Made by a program: the position numbers and the translations under genes
The notes under the pieces: generated by a model
Seen by the model: only the letters and a program-made list of their open reading frames with translations
Databases searched by the model: none
Told to the model about the DNA's origin: nothing
NCBI GenBank assembly: GCA_964521665.1
Contig: CAZFSG010000041.1
Coordinates: 1-11,977 of the forward strand
Direction of reading: 5' to 3'
DNA from: JANXDG01 sp964521665
GTDB lineage: Bacteria > Elusimicrobiota > Endomicrobiia > DTEH01
DNA: 11,977 bases
Shown: positions 1 through 7,377 of the stretch, in pieces
Numbering within the stretch: the stretch's first letter is position 1
How the letters are laid out: every line of letters starts with the position of its first letter

Positions 1-12
1 TTTTATCAAGTA

Positions 13-1146
13 TTAGTTTTCTGCAACTTGGAAAATTTGTTTTGTAACAATTCTTACAATTCTTTTAGAAGCTTTTCCATCACCATACGGATTTTTCTTT
101 TTTGCCATTTTTTGATACAAATTTTGATTTGTTAAAAGTTTAGTTGCAGCATCAACAATACTATCTTTTTTAACACCAACGAGTTTCGCTGTACCAACTT
201 TTATACCTTCAATTCTTTCTGTAACTTCGCGCATTACTAAAACAGGTTTACCTAAAGATGGTGCTTCTTCTTGTATTCCACCTGAATCTGTAAGAACAAA
301 ATATGATTTATTTAATAACCATACAATATAAGGATATGATAATGGTTCTATTAAATGAATATTCTTTTGTCCAGAAAGTATTTCAAAAACAGGTTTTCTT
401 ACATTAGGGTTAAGATGAACTGGATATACAATTTCTATTTCATTTTCAAATTTTTGTGCAAGTTCTTTTAATGCTAAACATATCTGTCTAAATGGTTCAC
501 CAAAACTTTCTCTCCTATGACCACTAACAAGGATTATTTTTTTATTAAAATCTAAAAATTTGAAAAAATTTTTGTATTCTTCTTCAGAATCCTTAATAAT
601 TTTCAATGCTAAAAACAATGCGTCAATAACAGTGTTACCTACAACCCATACATTTTTTTTGATACCTTCTAAAGCTAAATTTTTTTTTGCTTTTATTGTT
701 GGTGCAAAATGAAAATCTGCAATATGTGAGATTAATACACGATTTATTTCTTCTGGAAACGGTGCGTATTTGTTATACGACCTTAACCCTGCTTCAATAT
801 GTGCGATAGGTATTTTTTTATAAAATCCTGCTAATGCAGATAAAAATGCAGATGAAGCATCTCCTTGCACAAAAATTAAATCAGGACAAATTTCTTCAAA
901 TACAGGTTCAATTTTTTGAAAAATCTTTGACGAAATTTGAAACAAAGTTTGATTATGTTCCATTATTGAAAGATCATAATCTACATCTATTTTAAAAAAA
1001 TCGAGTACTTGTCTCAACATTTCTCTATGTTGCGATGTAACACAAACTTTTGTTATAAACTTTTTACATTTTTTGAATTCTAAGATCAAAGGTGCAAGTT
1101 TTATTGCTTCAGGACGTGTACCGAAGATAAAAAGTATTTTTTTCAT
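13..1146 (-). CDS. wecB: UDP-N-acetylglucosamine 2-epimerase (non-hydrolysing)
   Basis: Interconverts UDP-GlcNAc and UDP-ManNAc in the cytoplasm, supplying ManNAc or ManNAcA units for surface polysaccharide. The 377-residue length is normal for the family and the protein looks intact. Visible family motifs in order: GTRPEAIKLAP at 9-19, QGDASSAF at 95-102 (Asp96), HIEAGLRS at 116-123 (Glu118), FPEEINR at 130-136 (Glu132), GHRRE at 209-213 (His210) and TDSGGIQEEA at 286-295, which binds the UDP moiety. These acidic residues and the His match the catalytic set known for E. coli WecB. The start codon overlaps the stop of the upstream epimerase gene by one base (TAATG) and has no clear Shine-Dalgarno, so translation is probably coupled. 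It is the last visible gene of the rpmB-Nudix-epimerase-wecB run. No wecC-type dehydrogenase is present in the window, so the further fate of the product is unknown. Confidence 0.95.
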   Translation of the reverse strand: MKKILFIFGTRPEAIKLAPLILEFKKCKKFITKVCVTSQHREMLRQVLDFFKIDVDYDLSIMEHNQTLFQISSKIFQKIEPVFEEICPDLIFVQGDASSAFLSALAGFYKKIPIAHIEAGLRSYNKYAPFPEEINRVLISHIADFHFAPTIKAKKNLALEGIKKNVWVVGNTVIDALFLALKIIKDSEEEYKNFFKFLDFNKKIILVSGHRRESFGEPFRQICLALKELAQKFENEIEIVYPVHLNPNVRKPVFEILSGQKNIHLIEPLSYPYIVWLLNKSYFVLTDSGGIQEEAPSLGKPVLVMREVTERIEGIKVGTAKLVGVKKDSIVDAATKLLTNQNLYQKMAKKKNPYGDGKASKRIVRIVTKQIFQVAEN

Positions 1147-2156
1147 TATTTAACTCTATAATAGCTTTTATACCATTCAACAAATTTTTTTACTCCTACT
1201 TCAATAGGAGTATTTGGTTTAAATCCAATATCTTTAACCAAATCATCAATATCTGCATATGTTTCAACAACATCACCTGCTTGTAAAGGTAAAAAATTTT
1301 TTTTTGCTTTTTTACCTAAACATTCTTCAATAACTTCTATAAATTTTAATAGTTCAACAGGTTGGTTATTCCCAATATTATAAATTCTATATTGAGCAAA
1401 CGAAGTTGCAGGAGATAAATTAACACCATCCCAGTTAGGATCGGGTTGTGGTATTTTTTTCATTACACGGATCACACTTTCAACAACATCGTCAATATAT
1501 GTAAAATCTCTTTTCATCTTACCGTAATTATACACATCAATTGGTTTATCTTCAATAATATTTTTTGTGAAAATAAACAATGCCATATCAGGTCTTCCCC
1601 AAGGTCCATAAACTGTAAAAAATCGTAATACTGTAACAGGAATATTAAACAATGCAGAATATGTATGTGCAATAAGTTCAGCAGATTTTTTTGTAGCAGC
1701 ATACAAAGATATAGGATGGTCAACATTATGGTGAACAGAAAACGGTATTTTTTTATTAGCTCCGTAGACAGAACTTGTTGACGCTAAAACAAAATGTTTA
1801 ACAGGGTTTAACTTTACTGCTTCAAAAAGGTTAACTGTTGCAAAAATATTACTATCTATATATTGATAAGGATTCTTAAGTGAATATCTTACACCGGCTT
1901 GTGCTGCCATATGCAAAATATAATCAAACTTTTCTTCTTCAAACAATTTAAAAACATCTCTTGTTTCTTTTAAATCAAGTCTTATAAACTTAAAATTTTT
2001 ATAGTTTTCAATTTGTTTGATTCTATCTATCTTTAAGTTAACATCATAATATGGAGACAAATTGTCTACACCTACTACTTCGTAATTTTCTTCTAACAAC
2101 CTTTTAGATAAATGGAAACCTATAAATCCTGCTGCACCTGTAACTAAAACTTTCAT
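1146..2156 (-). CDS. NAD-dependent nucleotide-sugar epimerase, UDP-glucuronate 4-epimerase type
   Basis: An extended short-chain dehydrogenase/reductase of 336 residues. The NAD-binding GAAGFIG is at 7-13, SSVYG at 128-132, and the catalytic Tyr152-x3-Lys156 pair lies in YAATK. The stretch RFFTVYGPWGRPDMALF (178-194) and the early DNLSPYYD (31-38) are typical of the UDP-glucuronate 4-epimerase branch (LpsL/Cap1J-like), which makes UDP-galacturonate, rather than of GalE. The likely role is to supply an acidic sugar for surface polysaccharide; specificity is inferred from these motifs only. Its ATG overlaps the Nudix gene stop by four bases (ATGA), its own stop overlaps the wecB start, and AAAGGA (complement at 2165-2170) gives a good ribosome-binding site about 8 bases before the start. 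A dTDP-glucose or UDP-glucose epimerase is a less likely alternative. Confidence 0.9.
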   Translation of the reverse strand: MKVLVTGAAGFIGFHLSKRLLEENYEVVGVDNLSPYYDVNLKIDRIKQIENYKNFKFIRLDLKETRDVFKLFEEEKFDYILHMAAQAGVRYSLKNPYQYIDSNIFATVNLFEAVKLNPVKHFVLASTSSVYGANKKIPFSVHHNVDHPISLYAATKKSAELIAHTYSALFNIPVTVLRFFTVYGPWGRPDMALFIFTKNIIEDKPIDVYNYGKMKRDFTYIDDVVESVIRVMKKIPQPDPNWDGVNLSPATSFAQYRIYNIGNNQPVELLKFIEVIEECLGKKAKKNFLPLQAGDVVETYADIDDLVKDIGFKPNTPIEVGVKKFVEWYKSYYRVK

Positions 2157-2956
2157 ATTCTGTTTCCTTTAGTTTTAAAATAATCTTGTAAAATTTTTTT
2201 GTGATCAAAAACAAGATTATACTTACCTAAAAAAATTTCTTCTTTTGTTGCTACAACAACATTTTTTGCATCAGATGCTGCTTTAGGAAGAGAAGTTGCT
2301 TCTGCTATAAACACAGTTGATATTGTATGAAACCTTGGGTCACGACCTGGTTGTGAATAAGTATGGAATTGTCTTAAATTTTTTATTTTAAGACCTGTTT
2401 CTTCTTTTGCTTCTCTTATAGCAGCGTTTTCTAAGGATTCGTTATATTCCACAAAGCCGCCAGGTAATGCCCAACCATATGGCGGATTTTTTCTTTCTAC
2501 TAAAACGATACCTTTTTTATTTTTTGTATTAACTTCTATTATTATATCGACAGTAGGTATTGGATAAAGTCCTATTTTTCTGTTAATATATCCTATATGT
2601 TCAGTAGCAATAGTTAAAAACTTATTATAAATTTTTTTATCTTTCAAAACTATAGATATTTTTTTAAGAAGTGTGTCTTTATTACTCTCAACAATAAATT
2701 TTGTTATTTGTTCAATAATAACTTTTGCAGATGATACAACTGTATTTTTGTCATACTTCTGTTTTGGAGTAAGAAAGATTGATATAAACTTTGTTTTTTT
2801 GTTTAAACTTTTAAAAAATTTCTCAAGTTTTATTCTTATATATTCTATCTCTAAACTATTAAGTTTTATTACTTCGGTTTCAAAAGTTTTCTTACAAATA
2901 TCTGACACCAAAATTTCTATTTCAGTGTCTTTAACTTTTAAAACTTTATTATTCAT
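2153..2956 (-). CDS. Two-part protein: unusual N-terminal domain (possibly macro-like) plus ADP-ribose-type Nudix hydrolase
   Basis: A 267-residue protein. The C-terminal half is a clear Nudix hydrolase: the Nudix box spans 167-189 and matches G-x5-E-x7-REUxEExGU exactly (Gly167, Glu173, Arg181-Glu182, Glu185-Glu186, Gly188), preceded by WALPGG. After the box, SQPGRDPRFHTIS (201-213) with Pro203 resembles the ADP-ribose pyrophosphatase group (COG1051 type). The first 125 or so residues are not a standard Nudix N-terminus. Residues 73-114 (a helix, then KKISIVLKDKKIYNKFL) recall the last helix and strand of macro (ADP-ribose-binding) domains, but the glycine-rich ligand loops of that fold are not visible, so the likeness is tentative. 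There is no Shine-Dalgarno; the ATG lies 4 bases after the rpmB stop, so translation probably relies on coupling. The family call for the C-terminal half is firm; the substrate and the N-terminal role are inference. Confidence 0.88.
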   Translation of the reverse strand: MNNKVLKVKDTEIEILVSDICKKTFETEVIKLNSLEIEYIRIKLEKFFKSLNKKTKFISIFLTPKQKYDKNTVVSSAKVIIEQITKFIVESNKDTLLKKISIVLKDKKIYNKFLTIATEHIGYINRKIGLYPIPTVDIIIEVNTKNKKGIVLVERKNPPYGWALPGGFVEYNESLENAAIREAKEETGLKIKNLRQFHTYSQPGRDPRFHTISTVFIAEATSLPKAASDAKNVVVATKEEIFLGKYNLVFDHKKILQDYFKTKGNRI

Positions 2957-2960
2957 TGTT

Positions 2961-3155
2961 TTATAAATATAAAATCTCTGTTTTATAAGTTCTCATACAT
3001 CTTGTACAAATATAACCCTTGTACACTTTATTTTTTAACTTAAAAACTTTTTTTTGCACATTAGGTAAAAACCTTCTTCTTGTTCTTTTTTTAGAATGGG
3101 AAACATTTTTACCAGCAATTGGACCTTTTTTACATAATATACATCTTCTTGCCAT
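2961..3155 (-). CDS. rpmB: 50S ribosomal protein L28
   Basis: A 64-residue basic protein of the large ribosomal subunit, normal length for bL28. It begins MARRCILCKKGPIAGKNVSHS with the family's conserved GxxxGxxVSHS pattern and KKRTRRRFLPN. It is the zinc-ribbon (C+) form: Cys5-x2-Cys8 pairs with Cys50-x2-Cys53 to hold one Zn ion. A strong Shine-Dalgarno GGGAGGG (complement at 3166-3172) lies 10 bases before the ATG. It is the first gene after a 202-bp intergenic region, so it probably has its own promoter there, and the Nudix and two sugar epimerase genes follow with almost no spacing, suggesting they share its transcript. Confidence 0.96.
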   Translation of the reverse strand: MARRCILCKKGPIAGKNVSHSKKRTRRRFLPNVQKKVFKLKNKVYKGYICTRCMRTYKTEILYL

Positions 3156-3188
3156 AACAATTTTTCCCTCCCATAGAATTTAGTACTG

Positions 3189-3229
3189 TTAACTTTTTAT
3201 GGTTTATGAAAAATATAGACGAAAAAATT
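3189..3229. repeat. Extended REP-flanking repeat, copy 1
   Basis: This AT-rich segment begins TTAACT and ends TATAGACGAAAAAATT (3214-3229). It aligns with the segment at 11463-11506, which has the same order of blocks and ends TATAGACTAAAAAATT. In both places a REP palindrome of the GCAGGCTAAAGTCTGC type lies on the same side, 18 to 28 bases further on. The shared flank suggests a longer repeat unit than the palindrome alone. Short indels separate the copies. Confidence 0.5.
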
Positions 3230-3255
3230 AAAAATAAGATTCTTTTTAACAAAAT

Positions 3256-3280
3256 TACGCAGGCTAAAGTCTGCGACTAC
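3256..3280 (-). repeat. REP-like palindrome with GTAG head (solitary copy)
   Basis: Read on the minus strand, the tetranucleotide GTAG (complement of 3277-3280) is followed by a T and an imperfect palindrome, CGCAGACTTTAGCCTGCG. Arms 3258-3262 (CGCAG) and 3271-3275 (CTGCG) pair perfectly, with inner G-U, C-G and U-A pairs. A GTAG or GGAG head on a small palindrome is the hallmark of REP elements mobilised by RAYT (TnpA-REP) proteins. It lies in the gatC-rpmB intergenic region and matches the cluster at 11524-11859. Confidence 0.75.
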
Positions 3281-3309
3281 AAAATTATAATAACAAGGGT
3301 TCAACAGTA

Positions 3310-3329
3310 ATTCTGTATTTCAACAGAAT
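3310..3329. repeat. Small hairpin downstream of gatC
   Basis: ATTCTGT (3310-3316) and ACAGAAT (3323-3329) form a perfect 7-bp stem with a 6-base loop. In the direction of gatC transcription no T-run follows, so it is not a canonical intrinsic terminator; a short T-run (3334-3338) follows only on the plus strand, where there is no gene to terminate. CAACAG occurs both just before and within it (3302-3307, 3321-3326). It may mark the 3' end of the gatC transcript or be another repeat remnant. Confidence 0.4.
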
Positions 3330-3357
3330 GTTATTTTTAGAAATTTTTATCTTATTA

Positions 3358-3666
3358 TTATTCGATTACTTTCTCTACTTTGAAATAATTATTTATCTTT
3401 TGTGGAGCATTCTGTAATATTTCTTTTTCACATTCACTCACTTTTGGAATATCTTCTCTATAATAAGGTTTTACTTCCACATTTTTATACAACATAATTA
3501 TGCTACAAACAGGTTCCACATTTGTTGTATCAACATTATTAAGTTTGTCCATATATTCTAATATAACTTCTAATTGTTTTGAATAAAGTTCAAGTTCTTC
3601 TTCACTTAATGCTAATCGTGATAAATACGCAATATGTTGCACTTCTTGTTTAGAAATTTTTTTCAT
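3358..3666 (-). CDS. gatC: Aspartyl/glutamyl-tRNA(Asn/Gln) amidotransferase subunit C
   Basis: A 102-residue small subunit of the GatCAB complex, which converts misacylated Glu-tRNA(Gln) or Asp-tRNA(Asn) to the correct aminoacyl-tRNA. The pattern is typical: an N-terminal helix with the V-x-HIAYLSRLALSEEEL signature (9-24), a second helix LEVILEYMDKLNNVDT (32-47), then VEPVCS and the extended C-terminal segment with YREDIP (69-74) that wraps around GatA. Length is normal. The ATG overlaps the helicase stop by one base (TAATG), so the two genes are probably translationally coupled. The catalytic partners gatA and gatB are not next to it; a REP-bearing intergenic region follows. The identification is firm although short subunits like this diverge quickly. 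Confidence 0.92.
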   Translation of the reverse strand: MKKISKQEVQHIAYLSRLALSEEELELYSKQLEVILEYMDKLNNVDTTNVEPVCSIIMLYKNVEVKPYYREDIPKVSECEKEILQNAPQKINNYFKVEKVIE

Positions 3667-5927
3667 TAGCCTAAGTTATACCCTTTAAGTTTTTTAAGTT
3701 TTGCATGTTGAAAACTTAATTTTTTTCTTTGCCCATTTTGAAATACAACAACAATTTTATCATATGGTGGTTCTCTTAAAATATCAACAACTTTACCCAA
3801 ACCAAACTTCTCATGTATAACAAACTCACCTGTAGTTAAATAATCAATTTTTTCTACTTCTTCTACATCAGAAATTAAATTTGTATCATCAGATGACATT
3901 TCTTTGCATCCATCTAAAATTTCTTCTAAAAACCGTGATGGATAACAGATTTTTTCTTGACCCCATAATCTACGTTTCATGGGATATGTTAAATATAACA
4001 ATTTTTTTGCTCTTGTGATACCTACATAACACAACCTACGTTCTTCTTCTATATCTCCATAATTTAATTCGTGTAATATATTTTCCCTATATTGGAAAGC
4101 AAAATTTTTGTTGGGCGTATCTACATCTGTTATCTGCCAAATTGGTAAAAGACCTTCAACTAAACCTATAATAAACACAATATCAAACTCAAGCCCTTTT
4201 GCTGAATGTAATGTCATTAATGCAACTTCTTTCAATTTAAAATTACGGTTTTTAAATTCAACTTTTTCTTCAATATCTGCTGATGTAAATAATGAAATAC
4301 TATTCAAAAATTCTTCAATTGTAAAAATATTATTTTGTACTTCCATTTTTTTTGCTATATTTATAAGTTGTTCAAGATTTGACATACGTTCAGTTTTTTC
4401 AACATTATTATTTTCTTCAATCATCTTAATATAGTTAGTTTTCTCAATTAAAAATTTTATAAATTCAGACGGATACATTGTATCTTTATATTTTTTTAAT
4501 AAATCATATAACGACAAAAACTTCCATACAGAATTTTTTACTTTCAACGAAAGTTCTGTATCGTCAATTTTAACAATTTGTTCCCACAATGAAGTTTTAT
4601 TTTCTTTAGCTAAAGTTTCAAGATAAAGTATAGTTGTTTCGCCGATACCTCTTGGTGGAACGTTTATTATACGTTTTAACGAAACAGTATCTTGAGGATT
4701 CACAAGTACACGTAAATATGCAATTATATCTTTAATTTCTTTTCTATCATAAAACGCAACTGAACCAACAATTTTGTATGGTATCTTGTATTCATTGAAC
4801 ACTTCTTCAAAAACACGAGATTGCGCATTTGTCCTATATAACACAGCAACTGTAGAATTATAAAACTTTTCTATTTGTTGTAATTTAAGTATTTCTTTAG
4901 CAACAAATTCTGCTTCGTCATACTCATCTTCACATTGTTTTATCTTTACATCATTTTTAAACTCGCCTTCAATATTACTAAAAAGAACTTTCTTTACTCG
5001 GTGTTTATTATGACTTATCAAGATATTTGATATATCCAGAATAGTTTTTTTTGACCTATAATTTTGTGTAATCTTAAATTCTTTTACCTCAATATCTTTT
5101 GTAGAAAACTCTTTTTTAAAGTTTAACAAATAGTTCATATTACTTCCACGCCAAGAATATATTGTTTGATCATCATCACCTACTACACATACATTGTGGT
5201 GTACAGAAGATAAAATTTTTAACAATACTACTTGAGAATAATTAACATCTTGATATTCATCAACATGAATATATTTAAACCTTTGAGCATATTTATTTTT
5301 TATCTCAGCAAATTGTTCATTTTTAAAAAACTCAACAGTTTTCATAATTAGGTCTCCGAAATCAAATGCGTTGTTTTCTAACAATTTTTTTTGATATTTT
5401 GAATAAATCTCAGCAACAATTTCTCTATAATACTGATGTGAAACCATAGTATTAATTTTGTATGATTCAGGATCTATCAAATTATCTTTTGCTCTACAAA
5501 TTAATTCGTATATATCATATGCTGAAAAGTTTAGAGGTTCTACTGAAACTTCTTTCATACATTCTTTAATAAGTTTTATAGAATCATTTTCATCATAGAT
5601 AACAAAATTTCTTTCTAATCCAAAATTTTTTGCCTCAGTATACAAAATTTTTGCACATAATGAATGAAATGTTGTAACCCATACATTTTCTGCTTTATGA
5701 GGGAAAAGTTTAAATAACCTATCTTTCATCTCTTGCGCTGCTTTGTTCGTAAAAGTCACAGCTAAAATATTATAAGGATCAACACCTAAGTTTAATAAAT
5801 ACACAATACGATATGTAATGACACGTGTCTTACCAGTTCCCGCTCCCGCAAATACAACCATAGGCCCATCAATATACTCTACTGCTGCTCGCTGTTGCTC
5901 ATTAAGATCTAATAACAACTCATTCAT
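3666..5927 (-). CDS. pcrA: ATP-dependent 3'-5' DNA helicase, PcrA/UvrD family
   Basis: A superfamily 1A helicase of 753 residues, the family's usual size, acting in nucleotide excision repair, mismatch repair or replication-fork clearance. All helicase motifs are present: Walker A GAGTGKT (28-34), motif Ia FTNKAAQEM (59-67), motif II VDEYQD (222-227), motif III GDDDQTIYSWRG (250-261), motif IV QNYRS (288-292), motif V LHSAKGLEFD (573-582) and motif VI YVGITRAKK (634-642). The C-terminal region from about 697 (GEFVIHEKFGLGKVV, ending in FQHAKLKKL) is the Tudor-like domain known to bind RNA polymerase in PcrA/UvrD. The gene lies 49 bases after the methyltransferase gene and overlaps gatC by one base. 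AAGG sits unusually close to the ATG. Rep is the main alternative, but the Tudor-like tail favours PcrA/UvrD. Confidence 0.96.
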   Translation of the reverse strand: MNELLLDLNEQQRAAVEYIDGPMVVFAGAGTGKTRVITYRIVYLLNLGVDPYNILAVTFTNKAAQEMKDRLFKLFPHKAENVWVTTFHSLCAKILYTEAKNFGLERNFVIYDENDSIKLIKECMKEVSVEPLNFSAYDIYELICRAKDNLIDPESYKINTMVSHQYYREIVAEIYSKYQKKLLENNAFDFGDLIMKTVEFFKNEQFAEIKNKYAQRFKYIHVDEYQDVNYSQVVLLKILSSVHHNVCVVGDDDQTIYSWRGSNMNYLLNFKKEFSTKDIEVKEFKITQNYRSKKTILDISNILISHNKHRVKKVLFSNIEGEFKNDVKIKQCEDEYDEAEFVAKEILKLQQIEKFYNSTVAVLYRTNAQSRVFEEVFNEYKIPYKIVGSVAFYDRKEIKDIIAYLRVLVNPQDTVSLKRIINVPPRGIGETTILYLETLAKENKTSLWEQIVKIDDTELSLKVKNSVWKFLSLYDLLKKYKDTMYPSEFIKFLIEKTNYIKMIEENNNVEKTERMSNLEQLINIAKKMEVQNNIFTIEEFLNSISLFTSADIEEKVEFKNRNFKLKEVALMTLHSAKGLEFDIVFIIGLVEGLLPIWQITDVDTPNKNFAFQYRENILHELNYGDIEEERRLCYVGITRAKKLLYLTYPMKRRLWGQEKICYPSRFLEEILDGCKEMSSDDTNLISDVEEVEKIDYLTTGEFVIHEKFGLGKVVDILREPPYDKIVVVFQNGQRKKLSFQHAKLKKLKGYNLG

Positions 5928-5976
5928 ACCTTATTCTTATCCTTGATTAATAAAAAAATTTATTAACATTCTTTTA

Positions 5977-7167
5977 CTACCTATGTTCTAATACACAAAC
6001 AACTTCAATATGTGGGGTATGTGGAAACATATCAATAGGTACTAATTTTTTTATTTTATAAAATTTATTTAAAATTTTCAAATCTTCATAAAGTGTATTG
6101 GGATTACAAGAAATATAAATTATTTTGTTAACTGCAAGATTTAAAAGTATTGATTTAACTTTTTTACTCAACCCTGGTCTTGGTGGATCAACAATTATTG
6201 TTGAAAGATTTGTTAAAAATTTTGATTTCCATAATTTTTGTATAAACTCTTCTGCAGTTGAATTCACAAATTCTATGTTTTTACTACAATTGTTTAACTC
6301 ACAGTTTTCTATTGCTGCATTAATATTTTCTTGTGATGAATCAACACCTATAATTTTATCCACTGAATTTTTATGTTTAACAATTTGCAAAGTAACACCA
6401 CCACTACCACAATAAATATCTAAAATGTTTCCTTCATCAATCTCATCTAAAACTGTTTTGTATAATAACGAACAACAATATGAATTAGTTTGCAGAAAAG
6501 TTTGCGGATATACTTTATACAACACACCATTAATTTCTTCAACAATATATTTTTCACCATATAAATGTATAACTTCTTCTGCAACAGCGTTATCAGAAAG
6601 TTTATTATTTATTGATAAATAAACTGAACTAACATTAGGTATCTTTTTACATTCTTCAACAAAAGATTTAAATAAATTTTGTTCATTATGTTCAATTTGA
6701 TATTTTGTTCCTGTTACAACAATATTGAGCATAATCTTAGACATACTTTTAGATTTTTTAACAACAATGTATCTTATCTTACCTTTGTGAGATATAAGAT
6801 CATACGGCTCAACAGAATTTTCTTTTACCCATATTCTAACAGAATCAAGAATATCCTTAGTTTCTTCAAAACTTATTCTACATTCACTAAGATCAACAAT
6901 TTTATAAAACTTGTTTCGTTCGCGTAATCCACAAACAATTCTCCCAGATTTTTCTTTACCCACAATAAACTCCATTTTGTTCCTATAGTACCATATCTGT
7001 GGAGAAGGCAATATATTACAAAGTTGTTTAATTTCAAAATCTTTAAATGTTTTTTCAATAAACTTTTGTTTTTGGAAAAGTTGTGTATCGTAATCTAAAT
7101 CTTGTAGTTTACATCCGCCACAGAAATTGAAATGTTGACAGAAATTTTGTTGTTGCATAGGTTGCAT
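5977..7167 (-). CDS. rlmD: [4Fe-4S] RNA (uracil-C5)-methyltransferase, RumA/TrmA family
   Basis: SAM-dependent methylation of a uracil C5 in RNA, most likely 23S rRNA, of the RlmD/RlmC/TrmA family. The 396-residue protein has an Fe-S cluster set, Cys10, Cys16, Cys19 (CGGC context) and Cys96 (SECRIS). The SAM-binding motif is LDIYCGSGG (249-257), followed by DPPRPGLSKK (327-336). The catalytic nucleophile is Cys354 in YISCNPNTL, and the likely general base Glu388 lies in HTPHIEVVC. The N-terminal TRAM RNA-binding domain seen in E. coli RlmD is absent: the iron-sulfur cysteines begin at residue 10. The position methylated (U1939, U747 or tRNA U54) cannot be decided from sequence, so the symbol is provisional. 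The start has no clear Shine-Dalgarno; Met4 is an alternative start. The gene precedes pcrA and probably shares its transcript. Confidence 0.9.
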   Translation of the reverse strand: MQPMQQQNFCQHFNFCGGCKLQDLDYDTQLFQKQKFIEKTFKDFEIKQLCNILPSPQIWYYRNKMEFIVGKEKSGRIVCGLRERNKFYKIVDLSECRISFEETKDILDSVRIWVKENSVEPYDLISHKGKIRYIVVKKSKSMSKIMLNIVVTGTKYQIEHNEQNLFKSFVEECKKIPNVSSVYLSINNKLSDNAVAEEVIHLYGEKYIVEEINGVLYKVYPQTFLQTNSYCCSLLYKTVLDEIDEGNILDIYCGSGGVTLQIVKHKNSVDKIIGVDSSQENINAAIENCELNNCSKNIEFVNSTAEEFIQKLWKSKFLTNLSTIIVDPPRPGLSKKVKSILLNLAVNKIIYISCNPNTLYEDLKILNKFYKIKKLVPIDMFPHTPHIEVVCVLEHR

Positions 7168-7260
7168 AAAAGTTAAGTTATGAAATTTTTTTACTTACAT
7201 TCACAATTGGTAATTACAAAAAATTGTTGCTATTTTTTAGTAGTAGAATAACACACATAT

Positions 7261-7350
7261 TATCCCCTCTATCAAGAAGGGATATTGGGTTTTTCTTTGA
7301 TTAACTTTCTTTTTTCCTAAAAAGAAAGTAACTCTCCTCTTGATAGAGAG
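7261..7350. repeat. Head-to-head palindromic repeat pair enclosing a third hairpin
   Basis: Two outer arms are exact inverted copies over 11 bases: CTCTATCAAGA (7267-7277) and TCTTGATAGAG (7338-7348). Each arm is also a small hairpin by itself: TATCCC (7261-7266) with GGGATA (7279-7284), and CTCTC (7332-7336) with GAGAG (7346-7350). Between them lies a third perfect hairpin, ACTTTCTTTTT (7304-7314) with AAAAAGAAAGT (7319-7329) and the loop TCCT. This layout resembles a BIME or a small non-autonomous element. It fills much of the 210-bp gap between the ligase-like gene and the methyltransferase gene, and no T-run suitable for an intrinsic terminator follows the outer stem on the minus strand. 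Confidence 0.65.
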
Positions 7351-7377
7351 AACGACAGAATAACAAAAATTTACACA

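Noticed and set aside
3284..3289. TATAAT box on the minus strand as an rpmB promoter
   Set aside because: The hexamer is perfect, but no reasonable -35 box lies 16-18 bases upstream, and the same 17-base stretch recurs at 11410-11426 without a nearby gene start, so it may be part of a repeat.
3310..3338. Plus-strand intrinsic terminator (hairpin followed by a T-run)
   Set aside because: The hairpin plus short T-run reads correctly only on the plus strand, where no gene ends; it was kept only as a hairpin.
4108..4434. Plus-strand open frame of 108 codons inside the helicase gene
   Set aside because: It is antisense to helicase coding sequence with all expected motifs nearby and has no independent support.
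5947..5966. Terminator between the methyltransferase and helicase genes
   Set aside because: TTAATAAA and TTTATTAA pair over 8 bp, but the stem is A/T only and too weak to call in sequence of this composition.
6873..7058. Second minus-strand frame of 61 codons inside the methyltransferase gene
   Set aside because: It overlaps the Fe-S region of an intact gene in another frame; there is no sign of a frameshift.
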